Part shown: piece after piece, positions 35,000-45,451 of the stretch
How the letters are laid out: every line of letters begins with the position of its first letter
Position numbering within the stretch: position 1 is the first letter of the stretch
Assembly (NCBI RefSeq): GCF_049306965.1
Contig: NC_133197.1
Coordinates: 1,421,501-1,485,500 of the forward strand
Length of the DNA stretch: 64,000 nt
Direction of reading: 5' to 3'
DNA from: Danio rerio
Lineage: Eukaryota; Chordata; Actinopteri; Cypriniformes; Danionidae
Program-made: the position numbers and the translations under genes
Notes under the pieces: generated by a model
What the model saw: only the letters and a program-made list of their open reading frames with translations
Databases searched by the model: none
Told to the model about the DNA's origin: nothing

Positions 35000-35640
35000 A
35001 TCTGATGATGGAGAACGAGGAGAAATTCGACCCCGCCAGGACCTGTTGGACCTGCACTGAGTGTGGGAGGAGCTTCACATGCAAGCGGAGTCTGGTGGTT
35101 CACATGAACATCCACACCGGAGAGAAACCGCACACGTGTACCGAGTGCGGGAAGAGCTTCCGACAATCATCATCCCTTTACCAGCACATGAGGATCCACA
35201 CGGGACAGAAGAAATTCATCTGCGATCAGTGTGGGCTGAGTTTCAGACAGTCGCCGCACCTTAAACGACACATGATGATCCACACGGGAGAGAAGACACA
35301 CAAGTGTGACCAATGCTGCAAGACTTTTTTGAGGGCCTCAGGTCTGAAGGTCCATTTCAGAGTTCACACTAAAGAGAAGCCGTACTCGTGTTCTCTGTGC
35401 GTAAAGCGCTTTACACACAAACAGAATTTAATGAAGCATCAGATCGTGCACACCGGGGTGAGAGAGTTCGTGTGCTTCGAGTGTGAGAAGACTTTTATTT
35501 CTGCTGAACATTTGAAACTGCACCAGAGGATTCACACCGGAGAGAAGCCGTACGAGTGTTCACACTGTTACAAGAGATTCAGTCGGTCAGGACATCTGAA
35601 AGCACACGAGAGGGTTCACGTTGGAGAGAACCCATGCTGA
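35000..35640 (+). CDS. Gene 4: C2H2 zinc-finger terminal exon, 7 fingers, no own FiNZ exon seen
   Basis: The acceptor GATTTCAG ends at 34999. AT completes Asp, then LMMENEEKFDPARTCWTC leads to seven intact C2H2 fingers. Linkers include GQKKFI before finger 3, TKEKPYSC before finger 5 and TGVREFV before finger 6. The frame ends VGENPC with a TGA, one base change away from the usual TGEKPY and TAATGACAC. The exon is a close paralogue of gene 5: fingers 1-3 have identical contact residues and fingers 4-7 differ. No MSDPEP exon is found between 27714 and 35000. A transcript must therefore start without it, borrow the phase-compatible FiNZ exon of gene 3, or the gene is dead upstream. The finger frame itself is intact. 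Confidence 0.85.
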
Positions 35641-35909
35641 TGACACCGGTGCGGCATGATCTATTTTAATGTGTGAAGAGTTTCTCTCATCAGATTCATG
35701 TTGGCTGTGATTAGTTATAACACACCTAGTTACTGTGTTTAAATCAATGGCTGGAAAAGTAAAGTGATTACTGTTCATTTTTATTTAATCACAGTTACTA
35801 TTATGCACGACATTGGGAAAATCTAATAATGCGATATTTTATTTTTCTGCAATAAATATTGCAGCATGACAGATTGATTGAGCAATATTTGACGGTTTTC
35901 TGGGAGTCG

Positions 35910-36613
35910 TAGGGTGCTTTCACACTTGCACTTTTGGTCCGCACCCGGGTTCGTTTGACGTCATAGTACGGTACGTTTAGCTATTGTGAACGTGTCTTCT
36001 GAACTCGGGTGTGCACCCGTGAACCGTACTCGAGTCCGCCTGAAAGAGGTGGTCTGAGGTACGGTTCATGCGAACTCTGGTACGGTTCACTTCTGATGTG
36101 AATGCAATCGTACCAAATCACGGAAGTGAACCGCCAACTGTACAACAAACTATCGTTTTCATAACATTAGTTCGTGTTTGTGTGTGTGTGTGTGTGTGTC
36201 ACGTTTCGTTCCTCGGTGACACGCGGGACTGAGCCAGGGCACACACAGTAATACACAGTGATGTCTGCTTGTCTCCTCCAAAAACAGCTTCTGCAGACAC
36301 TGTGTGATGTTCTGAATGTTTATAATATGTTTGCGGCAGATGTACGCGAGTCGCTTTCTGTATGTCCGAAACCAAAAGCTTCAGTTAAAGCAGAATGACC
36401 GCGATGTGCGGACGTCTTTCCATTTCGGCGCTTCCTTTTGAGACCGTCACCTAGCAACGGCCGTAAACAAAACAGCAGCTCGATGGCGCAAGTGTACTGG
36501 GTTTCAGAAGGAAAAAAGACAGTGTGAACTCAAACCAACCGAGGAGGTGGCAGGGGGAGACAATCCAACTTGGGTACGGTCCAGGCAAATGAACCAAGTG
36601 TGAAAGCACCCTA
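35910..36613. mobile_element. MITE with TAGGGTGCTTTCACAC ends
   Basis: TAGGGTGCTTTCACACTTG and CAAGTGTGAAAGCACCCTA form perfect inverted ends. A TGACGTCA sits inside at 35956-35963 and a GT run at about 36178-36199. No transposase is visible. Confidence 0.85.
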
Positions 36614-36653
36614 AATGTTGCTTTCTGATGTGTGCTGCAGAGAAGAGAACAGG

Positions 36654-37235
36654 GGCTGCGTCTGAAACCGCCTACTATTCAGTAAGTACCGCATTTGAAT
36701 TTAAACGTACTATTTAGAGTTGGCTGACGTGAAACCGACGTTTCAACAGTGTCGAGATCCCGAAGCGCAAGTGTTTCGAAACACTGCACCGAAGCATGAT
36801 CCGGAACACCCAGGTCACGTGACTAAAGTGTTTTGAAACACCTGGTCACATGACTACAGCGATTCAAAGCATTGATCAGTTCTGAAGCGTTTCGAGACCT
36901 GGAGAGTCTGCTTTTGACTGACAGGGTCAGAAAAAAACTTCCCTCTTAAAGGGCATCTAGGTTACCCATTTTTTCAGATTTAATATAAGTGTTTTGCGTC
37001 TCCAGAATGTGTATGTGTAAAGTTTCAGCTCCAAACACCCATCAGATTTTTCATTATACCTTTAACTAGATCCTGTTTCATACATCTTTCCACCAGGGGG
37101 TCGTTTTGTTGTACTGCGCCTTTAAGGTGAGTCCTCCCCGCCTATGTGTCCGTCTGCGTGCCTTAATCTCCTCCCTCGGCTGCGTCAGACAACATTCAGA
37201 CTTAAAGGAAGATGTCACACAGCGTTTGTGAGAAA
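36654..37235. mobile_element. Mosaic of truncated DNA transposons
   Basis: 36654-36717 is the end of the GGCTGCGTCC MITE (compare 18155). About 36720-36930 is the right part of the hAT element of 25134, reversed (GGCTGACGTGAAAC, AAGTGTTTCGAAACACTG). About 36951-37235 begins TTAAAGGGCATCTAGGTTAC, a TTAA-type element common in fish. None is complete. Confidence 0.6.
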
Positions 37236-37263
37236 TACTACAGTAAGAACTTTACCAATGAGA

Positions 37264-37463
37264 ACAATTTTGTTAATCAGTTCCCCTATAGCACATGTGT
37301 TTGGACTGTGGGGGAAACCGGAGCACCCAGAGGAATCCCACATCAACATGGCGTGAACATGCAAACTCCACACAGAAACACCTACTGATCCAGCCGGGAC
37401 TCAAACCAGAGACCTTCTTGCTGTGAGGTGACAGTGCTAACCACTGAGCCACCGTCTCGCCCT
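37264..37463 (-). mobile_element. DANA SINE, 5' part only, reverse
   Basis: Read on the minus strand, it has the tRNA-like head (CACTGTCACCTCACAGCAAG, GTCTCTGGTTTGAGTCCC) and the first body block up to CTATAGGGGAACTG. The 3' half and tail are absent. Confidence 0.75.
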
Positions 37464-37673
37464 TCTCTCCATTAAACAGAAATTGGAGAAAAAATATACA
37501 GGGGCTAATAATTCTGTTTCCCAGAGATGGGTTGCGACTGTAAGGGCATCCGCTGTGTAAAAATGTGCTGGATAAGTTGGCGGTTCGTTCCGCTGTGGTG
37601 ACCCCTGATTAATAAAGGGACTATGTTGACAAGAAAATGAATGAATAATAATTCTGACTTCAACTGTATATAT
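37464..37673. mobile_element. Right end of the ACAGTTGAAGTCAGAATTAT repeat with a SINE-tail insertion
   Basis: CTTCTCTCCATTAAACAGAA and GGGGCTAATAATTCTG, then GACTTCAACTGTA, are the right terminus of the family whose left end is at 33696. The terminus is split by a 3' DANA fragment (37517-37645). Confidence 0.75.
37517..37645 (+). mobile_element. 5'-truncated DANA SINE tail with 11-bp target duplication
   Basis: It starts TTTCCCAGAGATGGGTTGC and ends in AAAATGAATGAA, the typical 3' block and tail. TAATAATTCTG flanks both sides (37506-37516 and 37646-37656), showing LINE-type retrotransposition into the repeat terminus. Confidence 0.85.
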
Positions 37674-38099
37674 TTGTAGTATTTATTTGTCAAATTTGTT
37701 TATAATTTTATGTTTTTAAATATTGAGAATGAGAACAACCTAAACTCGCTACTTCTGAAGTATTTGTATTTTCTAAATAGAAGCTTTTAGCCTAACAAAA
37801 CTATTAAAGCTGTAGGTTCAATTGGTCTGAGGACAATAACAGGGTTTGTACATTTGTAAAGTGTTTTTAATAAAGAACAATCTGAGAACCAAACGAATGA
37901 CAGAACAACTCCCAGAAATCAACCTTCAGTCCATTTGAGATATTTTTGGGATGAAATGCGTCTTATTCACTGCATTTGTTTATATTTCAGGGACGGATAA
38001 TGTAGATTTCTGGTAGAATGGCCCTAAGTTTAGCAGCTTTTAATCAACAAATATCCATTCCGGTAAGATTGGTGACCTCTCTTGTTTATAGAATTGTTG
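37674..38099. other. AT-rich spacer upstream of gene 5
   Basis: No gene or clear repeat is recognised. Confidence 0.4.
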
Positions 38100-38196
38100 T
38101 CTCTCTGCACACATTTTGGGACTAAAAACTTCGTCTCGCCATGATGACGTCATCATCAGCGCGCGTTCCCGTATCTGTTTTCTGGGGCGAGTCGAG
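38100..38196 (+). promoter_or_regulatory. Candidate exon 1 and promoter of gene 5
   Basis: A 14-bp palindrome TGATGACGTCATCA (38142-38155, CRE/ATF type) is followed by GCGCGCGTTCCCG and ends TCGAG before GTGAGT (donor at 38197). The gene 6 counterpart at 46478 has the same palindrome, the same GCGCGTTCC block and the same exon end. The two are therefore homologous promoters. CREB/ATF binding is inferred from the motif alone. Confidence 0.6.
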
Positions 38197-38578
38197 GTGA
38201 GTTTTACAGTTATATTTTTTCTTCGTATTTACCAGAATGTTAACTGCACTGAGCACAGTTTACACGCAGCGGTGTACAAACTATCCAGATATCAAACTGA
38301 CACAATTTCAGCCTAACATTGACGTCGCTTCAAACTGGTTTTGCCCACCGGAGTAATGTTGAATCAACGTCAGAGATGTCATTCAGAAGTAACGTCAAAT
38401 CGACGCGGTTTACTTGACCAACGGTGAGTGGATGTTTATTTTCAGTCGATAGAAACTTTCAACCTGATAGGTTTGTCTACCTAGCTTTGACACTAGCTCT
38501 TTTTAGAGGAGGATGCAGACTTCAAAGGTGAGTCCACACAGGCTGAGCGTTTTGAAATGAGACGATCCAGCCTACATA
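38197..38578 (+). other. Gene 5 intron 1, first part
   Basis: Unremarkable sequence after the donor; no exon is recognised. Confidence 0.4.
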
Positions 38579-39736
38579 GAGGTAAAGTTTGTTTTTTTGG
38601 AGTCAGACATTCTCCTTAATAACATCATTTCAGTAAAGTGTTCTTTGCAAATTGTAAATGGGGAAATCACATATTAGCCGCAAATGAGTATCAAAGTACA
38701 GCATTGTTCACAGTCAATTAGACAGTGCTTATGTTGTTTTCAAGTCATACTTGCATGCTAATTCCGATCGAATATTCAAAGTAACATGTTTTTTTTTTTT
38801 TTTTTCATGATTATTGACGTTTTTTATTTTTTTATTATCATAGTTTTGAAACATTACATAAAGTAAAAATACAGCAATTGAGATATATATTATATTCATA
38901 AACATTACTATAGTTACAAGAATCAAAAGTAATGAAGTAATATATAACAGGAGAAAAAAAATGTATAAAAGGTTGCAAAAGAAAAAAAATTAATAAATAA
39001 AAAATTAATAAATAAGATAAAAAAAAACAAATATTACAAAATGCTTCTATACATATAAACTAAAATAATAACTTAGGATACACTCATCTACTACAGCGGG
39101 GGATCAGATCTAGAAAAAAATTCCTTCATGAAATTTAACATTAAATCATTCTTTTTGTTCTTAATTTGCATTAGAGACTTTTTCAGATTTTCCATTTCTA
39201 ATAAAAAAATATTACATTTTGGTACACATTTCGCAAATTTCTGTTTATGTATAAAATATTTACCTTGTAAAATGTAGAAGTTTTCAAAGTAACATGGTAA
39301 ACAATCCGCTTTTTAAGTGATGACGTATGTAATACTGTTTCCGGGTCCAAGCCGCCATTCATTTGAGTGGAGAAATCATTCGTTTATGATCACGTTTTAT
39401 TCCTATCACACATTAAAGTTAATTTTATATAAAATCATAGTGTACACAACAATCTCTGAGCTTGCTGCATAACAAATACCAAAAATTTAACAATTAAAAA
39501 AAATGAATCACTTTCTGGCCATCGGATATTAGGCATGGACATATATGTTGCGATCGTGATTTTCGAAAGTATTAAATCGCTTTGTAAACGTTTATTATTA
39601 CCATTTCATGAGTCTCCCCATTCAGTTCAATAGAGCGCTTGGACCCGGAAGCCGCTTCGCTTGACGTCACACTTAACAAGCGGATATAGAGACTGCTAAA
39701 TGAACGAATGTGCGAATATAAAACCAACTTTACCTC
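38579..39736. mobile_element. TA-flanked MITE interrupted by an L1-type LINE
   Basis: Ends GAGGTAAAGTTTGTTTTTTT and AAAACCAACTTTACCTC are inverted. TA on both sides suggests a Tc1/mariner-type element. Subterminal repeats contain CCGCTT and TGACGTCA (39662-39669). An inverted partial copy without the LINE lies at about 47215-47430, and a fragment at about 48437-48540. Confidence 0.65.
38789..39282 (-). mobile_element. 5'-truncated L1-type LINE with 14-bp target duplication
   Basis: TTCAAAGTAACATG flanks both sides (38775-38788 and 39283-39296). The left edge is a run of T, the poly-A of a minus-strand insert. The minus strand encodes the C-terminus of an L1-like reverse transcriptase: LQGKYFIHKQKFAKCVPKC, then NLKKSLMQIKNKKNDLML, ending SRSDPPL with a stop at 39091-39093. 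The 3' UTR follows. Only about 490 bp of the element was inserted. Confidence 0.85.
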
Positions 39737-40026
39737 TATCTAGACTACAGAGGACGGATCTAATTACCAAATCTTTCAAAGTGGATTCAAAGTGCAAAAC
39801 AAGTCATACAAATGCTGGAAATATATTTGCTTTGATCCATACATGTACACATAAAAATGTAAACTTTCTATAAAATCACTCTTTAGCAAGACACATTATA
39901 CTCTTTTTTTTCGTATGTTAAGATATCCAAGTAAAATAAATGTAATTCTTTCTCTTTGAAAGCAACCTCTCTAAATGGCTAAATATAAATAAACTATTAA
40001 TTATATTATGTGTTCAATCTTTGCAG

Positions 40027-40205
40027 GTTTGCCCCTCCTCCTCCAGTTCAGCTATAAATACTGGAGTATTCCCATTAGTCTACAAGTGAAGACGAGCATC
40101 AGGGTGAAGTGAAGTCTGAAAGACAGAGTTTATTGAAGGACAGTGAGAAGATGAGTGATCCAGAACCCTGCAGAATTAAACAGGAAGAGACTGAAGAACT
40201 AATAG
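40027..40205 (+). CDS. Gene 5 FiNZ exon (coding part from 40151)
   Basis: The acceptor CTTTGCAG ends at 40026; the donor is GTTGGTG at 40206. The UTR part has CCTCCTCCTCCAGTTCAGCT and TCTACAAGTGAAGACGAGCA. The coding part starts at Met 40151: MSDPEPCRIKQEETEELI plus one base, phase 1. Gln replaces the usual Glu after IK. It joins in frame to the finger exon at 43007. Confidence 0.9.
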
Positions 40206-40376
40206 GTTGGTGTTTATTTATGATTATTTCCTATAGTCACAGCAAAGTTTGCAGCTTTAAAAAGATGAATACTTAAAACTTGAGAACAATAATTAAATAA
40301 ATATTTTTTAAAACTCAGTACAGAATATACCCTGTGTCATAATTGTCATTCTGTATCTTGTTAAACTAAGCTTATG

Positions 40377-40490
40377 ACCCGTTTTCACTGAGTGGTATGG
40401 TACAGTATGGTTCGGTACGGGTCACCTTTATCAGGCTTGTGTCTCCACTGCCAAATGGTGTCAGTGGTACCAAAATATCATTAAAATGTT
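40377..40490. mobile_element. Fragment of a GTTTCCACTGAGTGGTACGG-type MITE
   Basis: CCCGTTTTCACTGAGTGGTA and repeated GGTACAGTATGGTTCGGTAC mark the end of the family also seen at 62390. No second end was found. Confidence 0.5.
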
Positions 40491-40802
40491 ACGAGTTGCT
40501 TCTAAACTCGTCTACAACTAGCCCAAATGTTGATCACAATACAAACAAGTCAGAACTAGAATGCTTTAAGAAAGAGAAAATAATCATTCATTGTTTTCCT
40601 GGCGTTTTATCTATGATTAGCTATGATTTGAGCTAAATTGAGCTCTTCATCAGATTTGAGTCATTTGTTTGTGACACAGACAGGCACACCCAATGACTCG
40701 AGAGTAGTTGTTGCCAACTATTTCCGATGAAAAGTAGGCCTTAAAGTAGAGCCTGCTCGAAGAGTAGCTATATGTTGGCAGATAATGTCACGCACTAAAT
40801 TG

Positions 40803-41484
40803 CATATTTACATTTAGTCATTTAGCAGACGCTTTTATCCATAGCGACTTACAAATGAGGACAAGTAAGCAATTTACACAACTATAAGAGCAACAATGAA
40901 GAAGTGCTGTAGGCAAGTTTCAGGTATGTAAAGAAAGTGTAAGATGCAAAACATTAGTAATTTCTTTTGTTTTTTTTTTGTTTTTAGTAGTTAGTGGTGG
41001 AGCCAGAGAGGGAATTGCAGATTAGTAAGGAAAGTGGAGACGAAATAGTTTTTAGTGGTTTCTTGAAGACAGCGAGTGACTCTGCTGTTCTGATGCAGTT
41101 AGGGAGTTCATTCCACCAACTGGGCAGATTGAACGTGAGAGTTCGGGAAAGTGATTTCTTCCCTCTTTGGGATGGAACCACGAGGCGACGTTCATTCACA
41201 GAACGCAAGTTTCTGGAGGGCACATACATCTGCAGAAGTGAGAGCAGATAAGAAGGAGCAAAGCCAGAAGTCACTTTGTAAGCAAAAATCAGAGCTTTGA
41301 ATTTGATGCGAGCAGCAACTGGCAGCCAGTGCAAACGGATGAGCAGCGGAATGACATGTGCTCTTTTAGGTTCATTAAAGACCACTCGTGCTGCTGCGTT
41401 CTGGAGCAGCTGAAGAGGTTTGATAGAGTTAGCTGGAAGCCCGGCTAGTAGAGAACATATCGGTGACATCACGTAGTATCTGAC
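40803..41484 (-). mobile_element. 5'-truncated L2-type LINE
   Basis: The minus strand encodes the C-terminal part of an L2 reverse transcriptase without a break over about 160 residues (40984-41472). Legible blocks are LLAGLPANSIKPLQLLQNAA, LIRLHWLPVAARIKFK, PSRNLRSVNERRLVVPSQRG and FNLPSWWNELPNCIR. The 3' part carries the signature tail (CATTTAGTCATTTAGCAGAC and TTATCCATAGCGACTTACAA). The unbroken frame suggests a fairly recent insert. It lies in gene 5 intron 2. Confidence 0.85.
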
Positions 41485-42150
41485 AAGCGTAAACCCATCA
41501 TGCTTCTACTCTCTGAGGCGTTGTGTATTATATTATAATAAAACATTACTTACAGATACACAATAAATAGGTTCTTATTAACTTATTACTTTGCGTGATG
41601 ACGTCATTTTGTAATCGCAACTCAAAACTACATCTTCATGTAGTATACAAAATAATTAATATTGTTTTCTCAAACTGACTGGCCATCTCAGCAAAAATCA
41701 TTATTTGAAATATGTCCATTTAGATTTGTATGAAACACATAGTTGATTTTTTGTAAAAAAGTAGTACAAACACTTTTTGATAAGAATTTTTTATTTTTAA
41801 ATGTAACACTGATAATGAACAGGTACAGTCTTTAAAACAATCACAGCTTGTGTACTTACTCTTTTTAGCTTGTGAAATTAACACATTTGTAATAGTGACA
41901 TTAATTATAGCACTATTGGAATTTATTGCTACCAAAATCACCAACAATTATACTTGTTAACAAATATCAGTAAACTAACAGGTATGAAATACAATCTGAG
42001 CTAGCAATTTACTCTACTGAGTGAAGACTGCAGCCACTGCTCTTTTGAGTCTCTAAAGAATTAAGAAAGTCTAAAGAAAGGTAAAAGTGAAAGAGTAAGG
42101 TCAACAACTGGCTATTCTCAGCCAACAAATACAAAACATGCAGTTCTCTA
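41485..42150 (+). other. Gene 5 intron 2, middle part
   Basis: AT-rich. Contains a TGATGACGTCATTTTG stretch (TGACGTCA at 41599-41606). No exon. Confidence 0.4.
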
Positions 42151-42310
42151 CTTTTAGTCATTAAGCAGACGCTTTTATCCAAAGCGACTTACAAATGAGG
42201 ACAAGGAAGCAATTTACACAACTATAAGAGCAACAATGAAGAAGTGCTGTAGGCAAGTTTCACGTGTGTAAAGAAAGTGTAAGAAGCAAAACATTAGTAA
42301 TTTTTTTATT
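42151..42310 (-). mobile_element. L2 LINE 3' tail copy
   Basis: CTTTTAGTCATTAAGCAGAC and AGCAACAATGAAGAAGTGCT match the 3' tail of the copy at 40803 closely; only the tail is present. Confidence 0.75.
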
Positions 42311-42369
42311 TTATTTTTTACTTACCTGGAGTGTCTAAACATCAAGTTACTTAACAGTTGAAAAGGTGA

Positions 42370-42772
42370 CCGTGGTCTTTAGGGTGTGCAAGTGCAAGCA
42401 ACGCTACCATTTTTGTGTCCATGTTGTTGTTTATAGTGAAGGCTTGTCTGCTGTCTTCCGGTAGCGTTGAAGCCATATGTTATAGTCATGTGATAGGGGC
42501 TTGACGAATAAGGGAAGGATACGCAATGACACAAAAGCCCCAATCAGGTAGCGAATCTCAGTAGCCCCGCCTCCGTTTTCAGATGTCTCCGTTTTCCCTC
42601 ATCCACACTGAGACGGAGCAGCAGCGTTTCAGAATGAGAACGGCCTCTCCAGGGTTTCCAAAGCGCTCCGTTTTCGGTGCTCGAAAACTCCGGCGTAGTG
42701 TGGACGGATGGTGTATTCGTAGCAAAACTTATGCATTTTCAAACTAAAACGCACTAGTGTAAACGAGGCCTA
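42370..42772. mobile_element. Partial MITE ending GTGTAAACGAGGCCTA
   Basis: GGCGTAGTGTGGACGGATGG and CACTAGTGTAAACGAGGCCT are the known right end of a fish MITE. The left terminus is not visible. Confidence 0.5.
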
Positions 42773-43006
42773 AGATGACCTCCTTGCTATAATGCCAGAA
42801 GTTCTCCTGGATGGGTAAAGGAGCGAGACAGGGCAAGGGAACCAATATGCTTTTACTAACTAGAACTTTGCCTTTGTATAGGTGGACTGGCACAATTTTT
42901 CACACAGTGGGGCTTCCCATACGTAATGTTGAAAGACTCAATTGGGATCACATAAACGTACACATTTCTCTCTAATTTCTTATATAAAGTTTCATTTTGA
43001 TTTCAG

Positions 43007-43647
43007 ATCTGATGTTGGACAACGAGGAGAAACTTGATCATGACAGGACCTGTTTGACCTGCACCGAGTGCGGAAAGAGTTTCACATGCAAGCGGAGTCT
43101 GGTGGTTCACATGAACATCCACACCGGAGAGAAACCGCACACGTGTGGTCAGTGTGGGAAGAGTTTCCGACAATCATCGTCTCTTTATCAGCACATGAGG
43201 ATCCACAATGGACAGAAACCCTTCGTCTGTGATCAGTGTGGGAAGAGTTTCAGACAGTCGCCGCACCTTAAACGACACATGATGATCCACACGGGAGAGA
43301 AACCACACAAGTGTGACCACTGCAGCAAAACATTTTTGAGGGGTTCAGATCTGAGGGTCCATTTTAGAGTTCACACTAAAGAGAAGCCGTACTCGTGTTC
43401 CTTGTGTGGAAATAGTTTTACATATCTACAGAATTTAAGAAAGCACCAGATAATTCACACTGGTGTGAAGGAGTATGTGTGCTTAGAGTGCAAGAAGACT
43501 TTTTTTACAGCAGGACATTTGAAGCTGCACCAGAGGACTCACACCGGAGAGAAGCCGTATGAGTGTTCACACTGTGGCAGGAGATTCAATCAGTCTGGAC
43601 ATCTGAAAACACATGAGAGGATTCACACTGGCGAGAAACTGTACTAA
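43007..43647 (+). CDS. Gene 5: C2H2 zinc-finger terminal exon, 7 fingers
   Basis: The acceptor GATTTCAG ends at 43006. AT completes Asp, then LMLDNEEKLDHDRTCLTC leads to seven fingers. The non-standard linkers are NGQKPFV before finger 3, TKEKPYSC before finger 5 and TGVKEYV before finger 6. The frame closes TGEKLY, followed by TAATGACACTGG. Same length and layout as gene 4, and the best complete model in the window (exon 1 candidate, FiNZ exon, finger exon). DNA-contact residues (-1, 2, 3, 6) by finger are CRSV, QSSQ, QPHR, RSDV, YQNK, TGHL, QGHT. Expected to be a nuclear DNA-binding protein. Confidence 0.92.
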
Positions 43648-43704
43648 TGACACTGGACTTGTGTGTATTGGTTTGATTCACAATTTTAGGGTCATGGTTT
43701 TAGT

Positions 43705-44000
43705 ATATGATAATAATAATAATAATAACTTACATTTATTTATTGCTTTTCTAGGCGCTTTACAGGTTTTTACCAGGTTATTGGTGGAGAGGAGATCGAG
43801 TGATGAAGTCAATTAGGATATGGGGTTGGTTAGAAGGCCCGGTTAAGAGACCAGGGACACACCCCTACTCTTTTCGAAGGACATCTAGGATTTTTAATGA
43901 CCACAGAGAGTCAGGACCTTGGTGCTCACTGACAGCATAGTGACCCCATCACTATACTGGGGCATTAGGTCCCACACAGACTGCAACCATGTAAGAGCTG
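43705..44000. mobile_element. Retroposon-like fragment (ACTTACATTTATTTATTGCTTTTCT)
   Basis: Starts after an AAT microsatellite and carries TTTTCTAGGCGCTTTACAGG, a phrase common at the ends of fish retroposons. Family uncertain; related sequence at 54860. Confidence 0.4.
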
Positions 44001-44883
44001 CAGAGAAATTAAGAGAAGTTCAGCACAAATAAATTATAGTGTCAAATAAAGATACAGAAAAACAATACATTTACAAGATAAAGTACCAATGAATACAATA
44101 TAGTAAAGATAGTGATTAAAATGAACAGTGCTTTTCAGATTAAAGTATCTAACAGGAGTTTTCCGGTAAATAAACTGACTGATATAATCAAATATAACAT
44201 TTCATATAGACTTCACTGTGTAAATTGAATTGTTTAAACATTATTGAAGTTAAAAGATATTCAGTCATTATCATACAGTCATAGCCATTATTCATGCTTT
44301 ATCTTCTGCTGTTTGATTTGCATCAAAAGCTGTGATGTCGTGCTATTAAAACAGCAGCATCTTGAAAATGGCAGGACATCGAGTCAAGTACGCGATATGA
44401 TTGGTCGGATTTGATGAGCACTTATAAATACATTTTAGTGGCAGTGATGGACTGAAAGCTTTGAATGCTAATATTTTCTATTTGCATTTGTGTCAAAACC
44501 TGGATTATAATAACAGTTTGAATGACTGGTCATACACGCAGCACTTATTTTAATATAGTCCACTGCTCCAGGTCTGTTCAAGGTGTGTGTGTCTGTGTGT
44601 GCTCAGTTTTCACTACTGTGTGTTGTGCATTTGGATGGGTAGAACTGTGGCACAATTTTCACTTGGTTACTTTCACTTTCGCTTTACAACACTTGTGTTG
44701 GGTAGCTAGAATGCATGTCCATCAAATGAAACATGCTTTAGCTGAACTCTCTTTTACACTTTGATATATTTGAGACGCATTGTTAGATTCATTATGAACT
44801 GTGGGTCAAGCCAGTACAGATCCAGAGGTGGAGAATGTTAGGACTATGGTTCTGTTTATTTACCAGGTAACATTACACTCTTT
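44001..44883. other. Spacer downstream of gene 5
   Basis: AT-rich, no recognised gene. A short GTGTGT run lies near 44583. Confidence 0.4.
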
Positions 44884-45207
44884 ATTCATTCATTCATTCA
44901 TTCATTTATTCATTTTCTTTTTGGCTTAGTCCCTTTATATATCAGGGGACATCACAGTGGAATGAACCGCCAACTTATCTAGTATATGTTTTTTTGTAGC
45001 GGATGCAACCCATCACTGGGAAACACCCATACACAATGGATCATTTAGCATACCCAATTCCCCTATAGCGCATGTATTTGGACTGTGGGGGAAACCAGAG
45101 CACCGAACATGGGGAGAACATGCAAACTTCACACTAGCTGACCCAGCTGAGGCTTGAACCAGCGACCTTCTTGCTGTGAGGCAACAGTGCTAACCACTGT
45201 GCAACCT
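44884..45207 (-). mobile_element. DANA-type SINE, near full length, reverse
   Basis: The left edge has the tandem ATTCATTCATTCATTC tail, then GGCTTAGTCCCTTTATATAT. The body has CAATTCCCCTATAGCGCATG and GGGGAGAACATGCAAACTTC. On the right is the tRNA-like head (CTTGCTGTGAGGCAACAGTG). Orientation is minus. Confidence 0.88.
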
Positions 45208-45451
45208 TATTACTCTCTGAATTTGTTTGTTTTATTTTTAATCTCAACTATTGACTTGCGGTATATAAATGAAGAGCCATGTTTTCAGCTAAAACCTTCT
45301 TTAATGTTTAGCTGCAGAAAAGGGTCTTGTACATCTTGAATGGCCTGAGGATTAGTAAATGAACAGCAGTTTTTATTTTTATTTTGGGGTGAATCTTTAA
45401 AAAACAAACAAACAAACATCAGTTTTTATCGAAACCGTAACAAGACCCTAC

